In this document: piece by piece, positions 39,538-48,782 of the stretch | How the letters are laid out: every line of letters begins with the position of its first letter | How positions within the stretch are numbered: position 1 is the stretch's first letter | The notes under the pieces: generated by a model | Told to the model about the DNA's origin: nothing | Databases searched by the model: none | The model's input: only the letters and a program-made list of their open reading frames with translations | From: Terrimicrobium sacchariphilum | GTDB taxonomy: Bacteria > Verrucomicrobiota > Verrucomicrobiia > Chthoniobacterales > Terrimicrobiaceae | Length of the DNA: 64,000 nucleotides | Direction: 5' to 3' | Assembly: GCF_001613545.1 (NCBI RefSeq) | Contig: NZ_BDCO01000002.1 | Location: 1,364,001 to 1,428,000, forward strand | Position numbers and translations under genes: made by a program

Positions 39538-41370
39538 CTACTTGTTCCCGCTGGCAACGACCGGGAGCCACAGGCAGGACGGCGTCGCTGCACTGTGATG
39601 AATGGTAATGACGGCTTTTTGCGTTTCGCTGCTGACGGTCTCAGACTTCCCGGTTTGAAGATTCCGGGAATAGGTTGGGAACCATGAGGCAATCAGGTAG
39701 ACGCGCAGCCGATGGCCTTTTTTGAACAGGTTTCCTGTGATCAGATTGTCAAAATTCACCGTCGCGATCTCTCCCGGCTTGAGCAGACGGGGCGTTTGCG
39801 TTTTGTCGCGCAGGCTCACGCGGACCACCTCATGTCCGGCCCCTTCGAGGTTGTAGGCGGTGCCATCGGGAGCCACGTCGATAAGCCTGAGATAGAGGTC
39901 GAAATCGGGGGCATCGCTCGAGACCCGGATTTCCGCACGCCCATTCCCGACGATGCTGACATCGGTGGAGAACGGCTCGGTTTCAAAGGCGAGCACCGAG
40001 GGATTTGTGCTTAAGTCGCGGAGATCGAAACCTCCCCAGTTGGTATCTTTGGTGTCTTTCACCGGGTTTGCCGGGTCTGACGGGAAGGAGCTTGTGCCTG
40101 TCGCCAGGGCTTGGCGAGTCGCGATGGCTCCGGCTGCCTCGCCGGGCGTAGCCGTCGACGCGAGATAGAATGGCTGCACCTCTGTTTTTCGGAGAGGCCA
40201 GGTGGCATCCGTCTCCCAGGTGTCGGCTCCCATCACATAGGCCCGGACATTGGGCCATTTTTCAACGCCGTTATCGAGTCCTCGGACATAATGGTCCAGC
40301 CAATCGAGGACGACGGAGTGGTAATCGATTCGAGCGCCTGGGCCGAGCTTCCGCTCCCCTACGACATCCTGCCCGGTTGCATCCACGCCGTGAATCCACG
40401 GACCGAGAATCAGCTTGCTGCGAGGGTCCGGGTCGTTGCGACGGCTGCCGACGATGCCGAGGAAATTCGTGATCGCTCCCTCGCTGCCATACGGTTCGTC
40501 ATGCCAGCCTGAGATGTTGAGTACGGCGGCTTTGACGTTTCCGTATTTCGTTCGGAAATTTCCCCACTCCCACCACGGATCGTACGGCCCATGCTCAAGC
40601 CAGGTGTAGTGGTAGGCCGCGACATCTTTGAGGTAAGGCATCTGCAGGCTGGGCAGCCAGCCCTGGATCGTATCGGCCCCGCCGAGCCGGGCCCATTCGG
40701 CTTTGGCTTCGGGAATGGTCTTGGGGCCGGGCAGGTTATTTTTCACACGCGTGTCCGGGGACATGTTGATGTAGGACCAGTTGGCCCACCCGGACTCAAA
40801 GACACCGCCGAAGTAAATGCACTGGGGGCCCATCGTGGACGGGCACATCGCCGGTACCATCGCCTTGAGATGAGGCGGGTTCTCCACTGCGGCCAGCCAT
40901 TGCACTGCACCGGGATAGGAAAGCCCGAAGGTGCCGACCCTTCCGTCCGACCATGGCTGTTGCGCCGCCCACTCGATGGTATCGTAACCATCTTTGCCCT
41001 CGTTTTGATAAGCGACAAACTCTCCGTCGGAAGCATAGCGGCCGCGAACGTCCTGAATCACCATCACGTATCCGCGCCGGACGGCCTCGGCGAAGGTCTT
41101 TTCGTTCTCCGCATCGCCCTCGTCTTTATCGTAGGGCGTGCGAAAAATGAGGACGGGATGCCTGCCGTCCCGATCCGGTCGGCGGACATCGGCCCGAAGG
41201 ATGACTCCGTCACGCATGACGACAGGGACATTCTTCTCGATAACGATTTTCACATCTTCGCCGTGAGCGGACGACGAAATGCCCGACAAAGCGAGGACGC
41301 AAAGCCAGATGAAAGTCCTCCAATGGGTGAAATGGGAGAAGCTGTCGCCGGGGAGCGAGGAGGTTTTCAC
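39538..41370 (-). CDS. Secreted CocE/NonD-type alpha/beta hydrolase
   Basis: A 610-residue exported hydrolase of the CocE/X-Pro dipeptidyl-peptidase family. A signal peptide (about 17-37, ending SSSAHGED) precedes the catalytic domain: nucleophile Ser in GLSYPG (S151), Asp in SGWHDEP and His in GPWIHG. The C-terminal 200 residues form the jelly-roll X-Pro-DPP C-domain (LYLRLIDVAPDGTAYNLEG). Members cleave esters, acyl amides or N-terminal dipeptides; the substrate is open. The start codon is GTG. It converges on tRNA-Ala, and no partner gene is adjacent. Confidence 0.93.
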   Translation of the reverse strand: MKTSSLPGDSFSHFTHWRTFIWLCVLALSGISSSAHGEDVKIVIEKNVPVVMRDGVILRADVRRPDRDGRHPVLIFRTPYDKDEGDAENEKTFAEAVRRGYVMVIQDVRGRYASDGEFVAYQNEGKDGYDTIEWAAQQPWSDGRVGTFGLSYPGAVQWLAAVENPPHLKAMVPAMCPSTMGPQCIYFGGVFESGWANWSYINMSPDTRVKNNLPGPKTIPEAKAEWARLGGADTIQGWLPSLQMPYLKDVAAYHYTWLEHGPYDPWWEWGNFRTKYGNVKAAVLNISGWHDEPYGSEGAITNFLGIVGSRRNDPDPRSKLILGPWIHGVDATGQDVVGERKLGPGARIDYHSVVLDWLDHYVRGLDNGVEKWPNVRAYVMGADTWETDATWPLRKTEVQPFYLASTATPGEAAGAIATRQALATGTSSFPSDPANPVKDTKDTNWGGFDLRDLSTNPSVLAFETEPFSTDVSIVGNGRAEIRVSSDAPDFDLYLRLIDVAPDGTAYNLEGAGHEVVRVSLRDKTQTPRLLKPGEIATVNFDNLITGNLFKKGHRLRVYLIASWFPTYSRNLQTGKSETVSSETQKAVITIHHSAATPSCLWLPVVASGNK

Positions 41371-41616
41371 GGGAACTTAAGCTGACATTTTTGCTAACGC
41401 AGATCAATCCTATGGCCCGCCGCTGCGGCGGCGATAGACCCATTTGCATAGTTTTTTGCGATGCCACGAGAGAAGCCGTCCCGCCTGACAGCCCCTGTTT
41501 ATGAGGCTCGACGCGGTGGAGAGGTGGATGGCTTGTCCTGCGGTCGTGGCGAGATCGCGATGGAGGCCTTTTTATGACCAGGGCTTTCGGGTGATGACTT
41601 TTCGATGAATTCGCCC

Positions 41617-42522
41617 CTACAGGCCCGGAATCGCAAACTTCACGGTGATTCCCGCGCTGAGATCCGCATACCGCGATCCCGCGTTTGTACTGGAAGACAG
41701 AGTTTCAATGCAGGACAGGCCGATCGAGAGATTGGGAGTAGCCTGCCAGTCCGCATTTGCTCCGATGTACTGAAGGAAATCTGATTGTCCGATCGTCGGA
41801 TAATAATTGATCCCTCCGCTCCAGTAGGCGCCGACGGTGACAGTGTTTGTCACCTGCCAGGTCCAGCCTGCCGTCGGCGTCAGTGACAAAAAGGAATTGG
41901 AGCTTGCGCGCTCGGGGAAGGCCTGAAGTCCCGTGGCGTCCGGCGTGAAATAGAGGGAGTGCCCGCAACCGAGATCGAGGTCGATCGTGAGGCCCAGGGA
42001 GAGAGAGGCCTCCCAGTCATCGGAGGCAAAGGCGGAGTTCATATTGTAGTCGCATGCTGCCACGGCATAGCCCGAGACCGATAGCCAATCACTGCGGGCG
42101 AGAGTCGTGGTGATCCCGGCGGAAACTTCGGCGAAGGCTGAGTTGAGTTCCGGAAAGCGGATGTATTGATAATCGGCAAAGGATGCGCCGAGATACCAAT
42201 TTGTGTCGCGGTCGAGGGGCTTTTTCCACTCCGCCGTTACCCAGGGACCAAAGTACATGTCGGCAGAACCGCCGCCGGGAATGGACTGCGGGTTGGTGGT
42301 CATGAAGAAGGGCGTCGCCGCGGTCAGTGAAAGCTGCCCCGCTTGACGCTCCGAAACCTGTTCGGGCCGTCCGCGTGTGCTCGCCAGCCATTGCAGGTTA
42401 AAGATGTCTTTGAGCTGCCGCTGGTCCGACTGGGAAAAGACCACGTCCGGCCAGAGCAGACAGACCAGGGTCAAAGCAGGAGCCACGGTCCATCTGCGCA
42501 ACTTGCCGCGACGGAACTTCAC
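41617..42522 (-). CDS. Probable outer-membrane beta-barrel protein
   Basis: A 301-residue protein with a signal peptide (RRWTVAPALTLVCLLWPDVVFS). The rest is alternating-residue beta-strand-like sequence rich in aromatic and Gly/Ser/Thr residues, e.g. NWYLGASFADYQYI, TNTVTVGAYWSGGINYY and YADLSAGITVKF at the C-terminus, as in outer-membrane barrels. No named family is recognised. It starts at GTG. The neighbouring genes are secreted proteins, so a surface or nutrient-uptake role is possible but unproven. Confidence 0.82.
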   Translation of the reverse strand: MKFRRGKLRRWTVAPALTLVCLLWPDVVFSQSDQRQLKDIFNLQWLASTRGRPEQVSERQAGQLSLTAATPFFMTTNPQSIPGGGSADMYFGPWVTAEWKKPLDRDTNWYLGASFADYQYIRFPELNSAFAEVSAGITTTLARSDWLSVSGYAVAACDYNMNSAFASDDWEASLSLGLTIDLDLGCGHSLYFTPDATGLQAFPERASSNSFLSLTPTAGWTWQVTNTVTVGAYWSGGINYYPTIGQSDFLQYIGANADWQATPNLSIGLSCIETLSSSTNAGSRYADLSAGITVKFAIPGL

Positions 42523-42669
42523 GCCGCTTGTTATGGAAAGAACCAGTTAGTTTGCCAATGCAAAACGCCCGGCACCAGCTCGCTTACAAATGGGAAAAAT
42601 AGGGGTCAGTGTGCGAGTTGGCCGCGGAGAGGAGAGAGGCTCCCGCGCCACGAGCGCACGAAAGGGAGC

Positions 42670-42690
42670 GATTCCGCCGGAAGCGGAATC
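42670..42690. repeat. Perfect inverted repeat GATTCCGC
   Basis: GATTCCGC (42670-42677) and GCGGAATC (42683-42690) with a 5-base loop, between two minus-strand genes. It could be a terminator-type hairpin of the secreted protein gene upstream of it, or an operator; there is no T-run. Confidence 0.4.
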
Positions 42691-42799
42691 TTGAAGGAAG
42701 GACAAAGCTCACCGACATCAGACTGAACATTCCAACGCCGGGTCCGCCACGGAGCGCTGTCCCGGGTAAGCAGTCCAGAGTCCGGAGGCGGTGAGGGGG

Positions 42800-43366
42800 T
42801 TATTTGCCTTTGACGTAGATCGTTCCTTCTCCCGGAGGAAACAGGAGCGCGACCTCACGCTGACGGGCTTTCAGCTTGGGGAAGCTTTCCGAGAACGTCT
42901 TCCAGGTTCCGAGAGGGGTCAGGGACCTGGGGCGGTAGTACCAGGTGTCGTCGTGGACGCGCATGAGAAAATCGCATTTCGGATAAACCAGCGCGCTCCA
43001 GACATACCCGCCTCCCTGCTGGAAATCGACGTCGGAGTAATCCTTGGACTCCGGCAGGCGAACGAATGTCGGATCGGCCATGACCTGCACGGAGTACTGG
43101 ATTTCCGTATCCTTTTGCTTGGGGCGCAGGGTCTGGTGAACTTCCTTCCATGCGTTTTTGCTGAGCTCGATTTTCAACCCCGGCACGGAGCCCGCAGCGG
43201 CCGTGTCGGAAATGGTCCCATCCGCGGCGAAATACACGACTTTGCCATCTCCCATCCATCCGGTTTTTCCCTTGGAAAAGTCCGGATTATCGACCTCCTG
43301 GGCGAAGGTGCTGTTCAGAAAAAGTCCGAGGATGCCCGCCGCGAGTGCAAGAGACACTTTAATCAT
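42800..43366 (-). CDS. Secreted protein with possible carbohydrate-binding fold
   Basis: A 188-residue exported protein with signal peptide (IKVSLALAAGILGLFLNSTFAQ). The start of the mature part, NPDFSKGKTGWMGDGKVVYF, followed by beta-rich sequence with VHQTLRPKQKDTEIQYSVQV, resembles a CBM4/9-type jelly-roll binding module. No catalytic motif is seen. The fold is my inference. The gene stands alone, with about 280 non-coding bases on each side; a perfect inverted repeat lies 110 bp downstream. Confidence 0.8.
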   Translation of the reverse strand: MIKVSLALAAGILGLFLNSTFAQEVDNPDFSKGKTGWMGDGKVVYFAADGTISDTAAAGSVPGLKIELSKNAWKEVHQTLRPKQKDTEIQYSVQVMADPTFVRLPESKDYSDVDFQQGGGYVWSALVYPKCDFLMRVHDDTWYYRPRSLTPLGTWKTFSESFPKLKARQREVALLFPPGEGTIYVKGK

Positions 43367-43655
43367 GGAGCTTTCCTTAAAGTCTTCCTAAGCGAAAGTG
43401 TCGATCTCTAAAGTAAGGCGATTCGCTAAGCGGAGGGGGGATGGCGTAAGCGGGCGGAGTAAGCCGCGAGCATGGTCAACGCCGCGCTGCCAGGCCGAAC
43501 TCCGACTTGCCACGGTCAGGCCTTCCCGATACCTTCTCGCTCAGCCACCCCAAAGACGGTCATGGCGGGTCACTGATCCGTAGCCGTCCACGAAACCGGG
43601 TGGCTTTTTGCTGCCCATACCCGTTGTCAGTCCGGCCACGACTGGCTTTGAAAAA

Positions 43656-44654
43656 ATGCAGACGGTTCCTCAGGCAGGCGGCGAAATCTCCCGATTCATC
43701 CGCCATCATTTCCGGCACTTCAACGCGGCTTCGCTCCGGGACGCCGCCGATGGTTACACCGCCCACCTCGACCGGGGCGGCGTGATGTTCCTCACCATGG
43801 CGGGCGCGATGAGCACGGCGGAGATCGGGCTTTCCCTCGCGGAGATGATCCGCCAGGGCAAGGTGCATGCCATCTGCTGCACAGGGGCGAATCTCGAGGA
43901 GGATGTCTTCAATCTCGTCGCGCACGATTTCTACGAGCGTGTGCCCCATTACCGCGACCTCACGCCTGCCGACGAACAGGCGCTGCTCGACCGGCACATG
44001 AACCGCGTGACCGATACGTGCATCCCCGAGATGGAGGCCATGCGTCGTATCGAGGCGGCGGTGCTGGCGGAATGGCAGGAGGCGGATCGTGCGGGTGAAC
44101 GCTATTTTCCACACCAGTTCCTTTACCGCATCCTGCTGGGAGGGAAGCTGGAAACCCAGATCGACCCTGCGAATAGCTGGCTCCTTGCCGCGGCGGAGCG
44201 CAACCTCCCGATGTTCGTCCCGGGGTGGGAGGATTCCACCCTCGGCAACATGTACACCGGTCACTGCATCAGCGGGGACATTCGCAATGTGCACACCGTG
44301 CGCACCGGCATCGAGTACATGATCTCGCTCGCGGAATGGTATACCGCCACCGCCCACCCCATGGGTGCGACCGGCTCGGTCGGATTCTTCCAGATCGGCG
44401 GAGGCATCGCGGGGGATTTCCCGATCTGCGTCGTCCCGATGCTGCATCAGGATTTGCAGCGCGAGGACGTGCCGCTGTGGGGATACTTTTGCCAGATCAG
44501 CGATTCCACCACGAGCTACGGCAGTTATTCCGGCGCCGTGCCGAATGAAAAGATCACCTGGGGCAAACTCGGTATCGCGACGCCAAAGTACATCATCGAA
44601 AGCGATGCCTCCATCGTGGCCCCGCTCATCTTTGCCCAGGTGCTCGGCTGGTAG
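43656..44654 (+). CDS. Deoxyhypusine synthase homologue
   Basis: A 332-residue member of the deoxyhypusine synthase family: NAASLRDAADGYTAHLDRGG, TMAGAMSTAEIG, CTGANLEEDVFN and the catalytic Lys in TWGKLGI (K304). In eukaryotes and archaea it transfers aminobutyl from spermidine to eIF5A/aIF5A. Bacteria lack that substrate, and bacterial homologues are thought to act on polyamines (homospermidine-type synthesis); here the substrate is undetermined. ATG 43656 is preferred to a TTG 16 codons earlier. Its stop abuts the stop of the converging deoxyribosyltransferase gene (44654/44655). Confidence 0.92.
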   Translation: MQTVPQAGGEISRFIRHHFRHFNAASLRDAADGYTAHLDRGGVMFLTMAGAMSTAEIGLSLAEMIRQGKVHAICCTGANLEEDVFNLVAHDFYERVPHYRDLTPADEQALLDRHMNRVTDTCIPEMEAMRRIEAAVLAEWQEADRAGERYFPHQFLYRILLGGKLETQIDPANSWLLAAAERNLPMFVPGWEDSTLGNMYTGHCISGDIRNVHTVRTGIEYMISLAEWYTATAHPMGATGSVGFFQIGGGIAGDFPICVVPMLHQDLQREDVPLWGYFCQISDSTTSYGSYSGAVPNEKITWGKLGIATPKYIIESDASIVAPLIFAQVLGW

Positions 44655-45155
44655 CTAGACGATCGTCGCCAGATACTCGGCGGCTTCGCGCAGGGTCGGT
44701 TTGATGGCGCGCACGGATTGCGTGAGCATGAGGTTGTCGATGCCTTCAAAGTGCTCGATCTCGTGGCCGAGATGGTCCACGGGATCGGTCTCGGCCAGCG
44801 AGAAGCCGCTGTGGTACACCTTCGTGCGATAGGGCGTGAGGATTTCCGTGTAGCCCACGATGGGCTTGCCCTGCGCGTAGGCGTAGCCGATTTCCCACGC
44901 CGTCCCGACATCCATCGAGGGACCGCGAAAGGGGATCATATTGGCCAGCACCGCATCACAGGAGTCGATCAGCCGATAGTTGGCCTCAAAGATCGCCAGC
45001 GCTGTTTCCTGGAGGGTTGCAGCCTGGATCTGATTATCGAGCGGGAACTGCCCATCGAGGCCGTACTCGGCGAGGATGGCTTTGTACGTCACGGCCAGAT
45101 TTTTGGCATCGGGGAAAAAGACGTCCGGTCCTGCGAGGTAAACGCGTGCGCTCAT
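44655..45155 (-). CDS. Nucleoside 2-deoxyribosyltransferase
   Basis: A 166-residue protein with the motifs of the family: RVYLAGPDVF at the N-terminus, the substrate-binding DAVLANMIPFRGPSMDVGT and the following catalytic Glu in AWEIGYA. The enzymes exchange or hydrolyse the base of 2'-deoxyribonucleosides in salvage. The exact substrate is unknown. It begins at ATG 45155, and its stop directly touches that of the deoxyhypusine-synthase homologue. Confidence 0.92.
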   Translation of the reverse strand: MSARVYLAGPDVFFPDAKNLAVTYKAILAEYGLDGQFPLDNQIQAATLQETALAIFEANYRLIDSCDAVLANMIPFRGPSMDVGTAWEIGYAYAQGKPIVGYTEILTPYRTKVYHSGFSLAETDPVDHLGHEIEHFEGIDNLMLTQSVRAIKPTLREAAEYLATIV

Positions 45156-45249
45156 GGCTCTGGCAATGTGCGGTTTATTCCCGCGAGGTCAAGCACGCGG
45201 GCGATGTTGAATCCGTCGGGAAAAACTGAGAGCATCCCATTTCAGAGCC

Positions 45250-46335
45250 ATGCAATCCCCGGACGCCATCCCGTCACCGGCCCTGATCGTCGATCTCGAC
45301 CGCCTCGATCGCAACATCTCCTCCATGCAGGCCGCCTGCGATGCCGCCGGAGTCGAACTCTGGCCGCACATCAAGACCCACAAATCCGTGGCCGTCCTGA
45401 AAAAGCAGCTCGCCGCCGGGGCGAAGGGCGCGACCTGCGCGAAGCTCGGCGAGGCAGAGGCCATGCTCCCCTCCGGCGTGCGGCGCATTTTCATTGCCTA
45501 TTCTCTGGCCGATGTGAGCAAGGCCCGTCGGCTGCGAGAACTGGCGGGAATGCTCGATGAACTCATCCTCGCTGTCACCAGCGAGGCTCATCTGGAGGTG
45601 CTGGAAAAGGTGCTGGAGGCTGCGGGTATTTCCGTCCCGGTGCTCATGGCCGTCGATACCGGACTGCTTCGCGAGGGCGTTCGCACTCCGGTCGCCGCCG
45701 GGGAACTGGCGGACCGCATCCGCTCATCGCGGCGTATGAAGCTCGCCGGTCTCTATACCCACGAGGGCCATGCCTATCAGGCTCGCACCCCGCAGCAGGT
45801 TGAGCTTCTCGTCCGGGCGGCGGAGGATTCGCTCGAGGCAGCGCGCGACGAAATTGGCGAGGACATTCCCATCTGGCCGGGATGCAGTGTCACGGCGACA
45901 GAGTTTCTCAAGCGTTTCCCGGTGAAAGCCGTGCGTCCGGGTGCCTATGTTTTCGGCGACCTGAATCTCGCGGAGGGCCCCGGCGGGATGACCTTCGACG
46001 ATGTCGCCCTCCATGTGCTCGCCACCGTCGTGGACCGTCCCGAACCCGATCTGGCCTTGATCGATGCCGGTTCAAAGGTTTTCTCGAGCGACAAATACTC
46101 CGGCAACATCACCGCCCGCGCCGTGGATCGCGAGGACGTGAATGTGACGCGACTCAGCGAGGAGCATGGCTTTGTCACCGGCCGCGGTGTTTCCAACCTG
46201 CGGGTGGGGGACCGGCATCTCTTCATCCCGGCTCACGTTTGCCCCGTGGTGAACCTTGCCGACCGCGTGCATGTGGTGCGAGGCGGCGAGGTGGTCGATG
46301 TCTGGCCTGTCGATGCCCGCGGGCGATCCGACTAG
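45250..46335 (+). CDS. D-threonine aldolase/D-serine dehydratase-like PLP enzyme
   Basis: A 361-residue fold-type III pyridoxal-phosphate enzyme with an alanine-racemase-like N-terminal barrel. The PLP lysine lies in PHIKTHKS (probably K42); the C-terminal beta-domain ends with the metal-site region HVCPVVNL, the H-x-C pair used by D-threonine aldolases and D-serine dehydratases. It may act on a D-hydroxy amino acid; specificity is not readable. The FAH-family gene and the MFS transporter follow, so the region may form a small catabolic group. Confidence 0.93.
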   Translation: MQSPDAIPSPALIVDLDRLDRNISSMQAACDAAGVELWPHIKTHKSVAVLKKQLAAGAKGATCAKLGEAEAMLPSGVRRIFIAYSLADVSKARRLRELAGMLDELILAVTSEAHLEVLEKVLEAAGISVPVLMAVDTGLLREGVRTPVAAGELADRIRSSRRMKLAGLYTHEGHAYQARTPQQVELLVRAAEDSLEAARDEIGEDIPIWPGCSVTATEFLKRFPVKAVRPGAYVFGDLNLAEGPGGMTFDDVALHVLATVVDRPEPDLALIDAGSKVFSSDKYSGNITARAVDREDVNVTRLSEEHGFVTGRGVSNLRVGDRHLFIPAHVCPVVNLADRVHVVRGGEVVDVWPVDARGRSD

Positions 46336-46436
46336 ACGTTCCGGTTGAGCCTGCACTGTCTTCAGGCTGGCCTTACCGCCTGACGGAGTGTTAGGGAAAA
46401 TATCCGCCACGCGAAGAGTGGCATCCTTTACCAGCC

Positions 46437-47234
46437 ATGAAGATCATTCGTTACTCGGATAGTGCCGGAGCCATTCACCTCGCCCGGGAGGTCAGTGGTT
46501 CCTATGAACGCCTCGACGGTAGGTTGTTTGGCGAATTGACTCCCACCGGCGAGGCCGCCGATGTGGCCAAGCTCCTCGCTCCGCTGGTTCCCGTAGCGAT
46601 CCTTTGCATTGGGCTGAACTACCGCCGCCATGCGGAGGAGACAAAGGCGAAGCTCCCCGAGTTTCCCATCCTTTTCATCAAGACGCCAAATACGCTCCAG
46701 AATCCGGGCGACCCCATCCTGCTCCCGACGGCGCTGGCGAGCCACCAGGTGGATTATGAGTGCGAACTCGCGGTCGTCATCGGCAAGACCTGCAAGAACG
46801 TGAAGCGGGAGCATGCGCTCGATTATGTCTTTGGCTACACCGCGGCCAATGACGTGAGCGCCCGCGACTGGCAGAAGAACTGGGGCGGTGGCCAGTGGTG
46901 CCGGGGCAAGTCCTTCGATACCTTCGCGCCCCTTGGCCCCGTGCTGGTCACGAGTGATGAAATTCCGAATCCCAACAGCCTCGGGATCAAGACGATCGTC
47001 AACGGCGAGACTTTGCAGGACTGGAATACCGGAGACATGATCTTCGATGTGCCTGCGCTCATCGAGTTTCTCAGCGGCAGCACGACCCTCTATCCGGGCA
47101 CGGTTATTCTCACCGGCACGCCGCATGGCGTCGGCATGGCGCGGACACCGCCTCGCTGGCTCCAGCCGGGTGACGAGGTGACCGTCGAACTCGAAAAAAT
47201 CGGTCGCCTCACGAATCCCGTCGTCTCCGAGTAG
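46437..47234 (+). CDS. Fumarylacetoacetate hydrolase family protein
   Basis: A 265-residue FAH-superfamily enzyme. It shows CIGLNYRRHAEE, the metal-binding DYECELAVVIGKTC, GYTAANDVSARDWQ, and the C-terminal LTGTPHGVG with GDEVTVELEKIG. Family members hydrolyse C-C bonds, hydrate or decarboxylate oxo acids from aromatic or sugar-acid breakdown. The neighbouring PLP enzyme and transporter hint at use of an acquired carbon source. The start ATG 46437 has an N-terminal small domain (KIIRYSDSAGAIHLA) like many bacterial members. Confidence 0.95.
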   Translation: MKIIRYSDSAGAIHLAREVSGSYERLDGRLFGELTPTGEAADVAKLLAPLVPVAILCIGLNYRRHAEETKAKLPEFPILFIKTPNTLQNPGDPILLPTALASHQVDYECELAVVIGKTCKNVKREHALDYVFGYTAANDVSARDWQKNWGGGQWCRGKSFDTFAPLGPVLVTSDEIPNPNSLGIKTIVNGETLQDWNTGDMIFDVPALIEFLSGSTTLYPGTVILTGTPHGVGMARTPPRWLQPGDEVTVELEKIGRLTNPVVSE

Positions 47235-47267
47235 CGGGATTTTTGCGGGGTCCGAATAGCGCACGGG

Positions 47268-48725
47268 ATGCGAATCCTGAGCGTGAATGCTTCTCCCTGG
47301 ACGGAAACGCGCATCCCGGAGCGGATGGATCGCCTGCCGTGGACGCGCTGGCACTGGCTGGTCGTCACGGCTCTCGGGGTCACGTGGATTCTCGATGGCC
47401 TGGAGGTTACGCTCGCTGGTGCGCTGGGCGGCGTTCTGACCCATTCCGAGGCACTGTCCCTGTCGCCCGTCCAGATCGGCGCGAGCGCCTCGGCCTATCT
47501 CATCGGGGCCGTGCTTGGCGCGCTCGGCTTTGGCTGGGCCACCGACCGGTTTGGACGCAAGAAGCTTTTCTTTGTCACGGTGGGCGTTTACCTCACCGCC
47601 ACTGCGGCGACGGCGTTCTCATGGGATTTCTGGAGCTACATCGTCTTCCGCGCTCTGACCGGCGCCGGTATCGGCGGCGAGTATGCGGCGATCAACTCCG
47701 CCATCGATGAACTCATTCCCGCCCGGCTCAGGGGACGGGTGAATCTCATCATCAACGCCACCTTCTGGATCGGCGCGGCCATCGGATCGAGCGCGACGCT
47801 GGTCTTGTTGCATCCCGATTTTCTTCCGGTCTGGCTCGGCTGGCGCCTGGCTTTCGGTATCGGCGCCTTGCTGGGTCTTGTCATTCTGTTCTTCCGCCGC
47901 TGGGTTCCAGAGAGTCCGCGCTGGCTCATGGTTCATGGACGGGCGGACGAAGCCGAGCAGATCGTGGCCGGGGTGGAGCGTCATGCCATTGCGCATCATG
48001 GCGCGCTGGCTCCCCTTCGGGAGCCGTCAATACGAGTCCATGCCCGCAAGGGAACGGCTTTCCGGGAGATCTGGCATGCCGTGGCTCATGAGCACCGGAG
48101 TCGCTCGGTCCTGGGGCTTGCGCTCATGATCGCCCAGGCCTTCTTCTTCAATGGCGTGTTCTTCACCTATCCGCTGGTGCTGGTACGCTATTTCGGCGTG
48201 TCGGAATTGACGGTCGGAGGATATCTGCTGCCCTTTGCCCTGGCCAATGCGGTCGGCCCCATGGTGCTCGGACGTTTCTTTGACACGTGGGGCCGCAAGC
48301 CAATGATCGTCTTGACCTACGCGGGCAGCGGACTGCTTCTCGTCGGATCGTCGATCCTGTTCCTTCAGCATGCTCTCTCCTCCACCGGGCAGACTGCGGC
48401 GTGGATGATGATCTTCTTCGTGGCCTCGGCGGCGGCGAGTTCGGCCTATCTGACCGTGAGCGAGATTTTTCCGCTGGAGATGCGCGGGCTGGCGATCGCG
48501 ATCTTCTTTGCGGTGGGCACTTTCTTTGGTGGCGTCGCGTCGCCGCTGCTTTACGGCTGGCTGATCGATGTGGGAGGGCAGGATCGCTGGCCGCTTTTCC
48601 TCGGCTACCTGCTCGCGGCGGTACTCATGATTTTCGCGGCTCTTGTCGAGGCGTGGCTCGGCGTAAAGGCGGAGCGGAAATCCCTTGAAAGCATCGCGTC
48701 TCCCCTTGCCACCCGGGAGGGCTGA
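47268..48725 (+). CDS. MFS transporter (sugar-porter type)
   Basis: A 485-residue, 12-helix major facilitator. The loop 2-3 motif is GWATDRFGRKKLFF, its repeat in the second half is GRFFDTWGRKPMIV, and the RARRL-like motif after helix 6 is RRWVPESPRWL, as in sugar porters and related acid or metabolite permeases. The start at ATG 47268 is assumed; ATG 47325 (MDRLPWTRWHW) is an alternative. It follows the FAH-family gene after 33 bp, probably in one transcript, and may bring in the substrate for the two enzymes upstream. Confidence 0.94.
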   Translation: MRILSVNASPWTETRIPERMDRLPWTRWHWLVVTALGVTWILDGLEVTLAGALGGVLTHSEALSLSPVQIGASASAYLIGAVLGALGFGWATDRFGRKKLFFVTVGVYLTATAATAFSWDFWSYIVFRALTGAGIGGEYAAINSAIDELIPARLRGRVNLIINATFWIGAAIGSSATLVLLHPDFLPVWLGWRLAFGIGALLGLVILFFRRWVPESPRWLMVHGRADEAEQIVAGVERHAIAHHGALAPLREPSIRVHARKGTAFREIWHAVAHEHRSRSVLGLALMIAQAFFFNGVFFTYPLVLVRYFGVSELTVGGYLLPFALANAVGPMVLGRFFDTWGRKPMIVLTYAGSGLLLVGSSILFLQHALSSTGQTAAWMMIFFVASAAASSAYLTVSEIFPLEMRGLAIAIFFAVGTFFGGVASPLLYGWLIDVGGQDRWPLFLGYLLAAVLMIFAALVEAWLGVKAERKSLESIASPLATREG

Positions 48726-48782
48726 CATCTTTCTGGGGGTGCTCACCGATTGCGGGTTTTTCCGGCTGGGTGATGTTGCTGC

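Noticed and set aside
39435-39692. An 85-codon minus-strand frame across tRNA-Ala
   Set aside because: Its translation contains the GDSNPRPP-type sequence that typically arises from reading a tRNA gene antisense; it is an artefact.
41416-41433. GC-rich hairpin CCGCCG-CTG-CGGCGG
   Set aside because: Short stem with a three-base loop and no T-run or clear gene end; likely chance.
39345-43600. An integrated element next to tRNA-Ala
   Set aside because: I looked for an integrase gene and a second copy of the tRNA 3' end; neither is present, and base composition does not change clearly.
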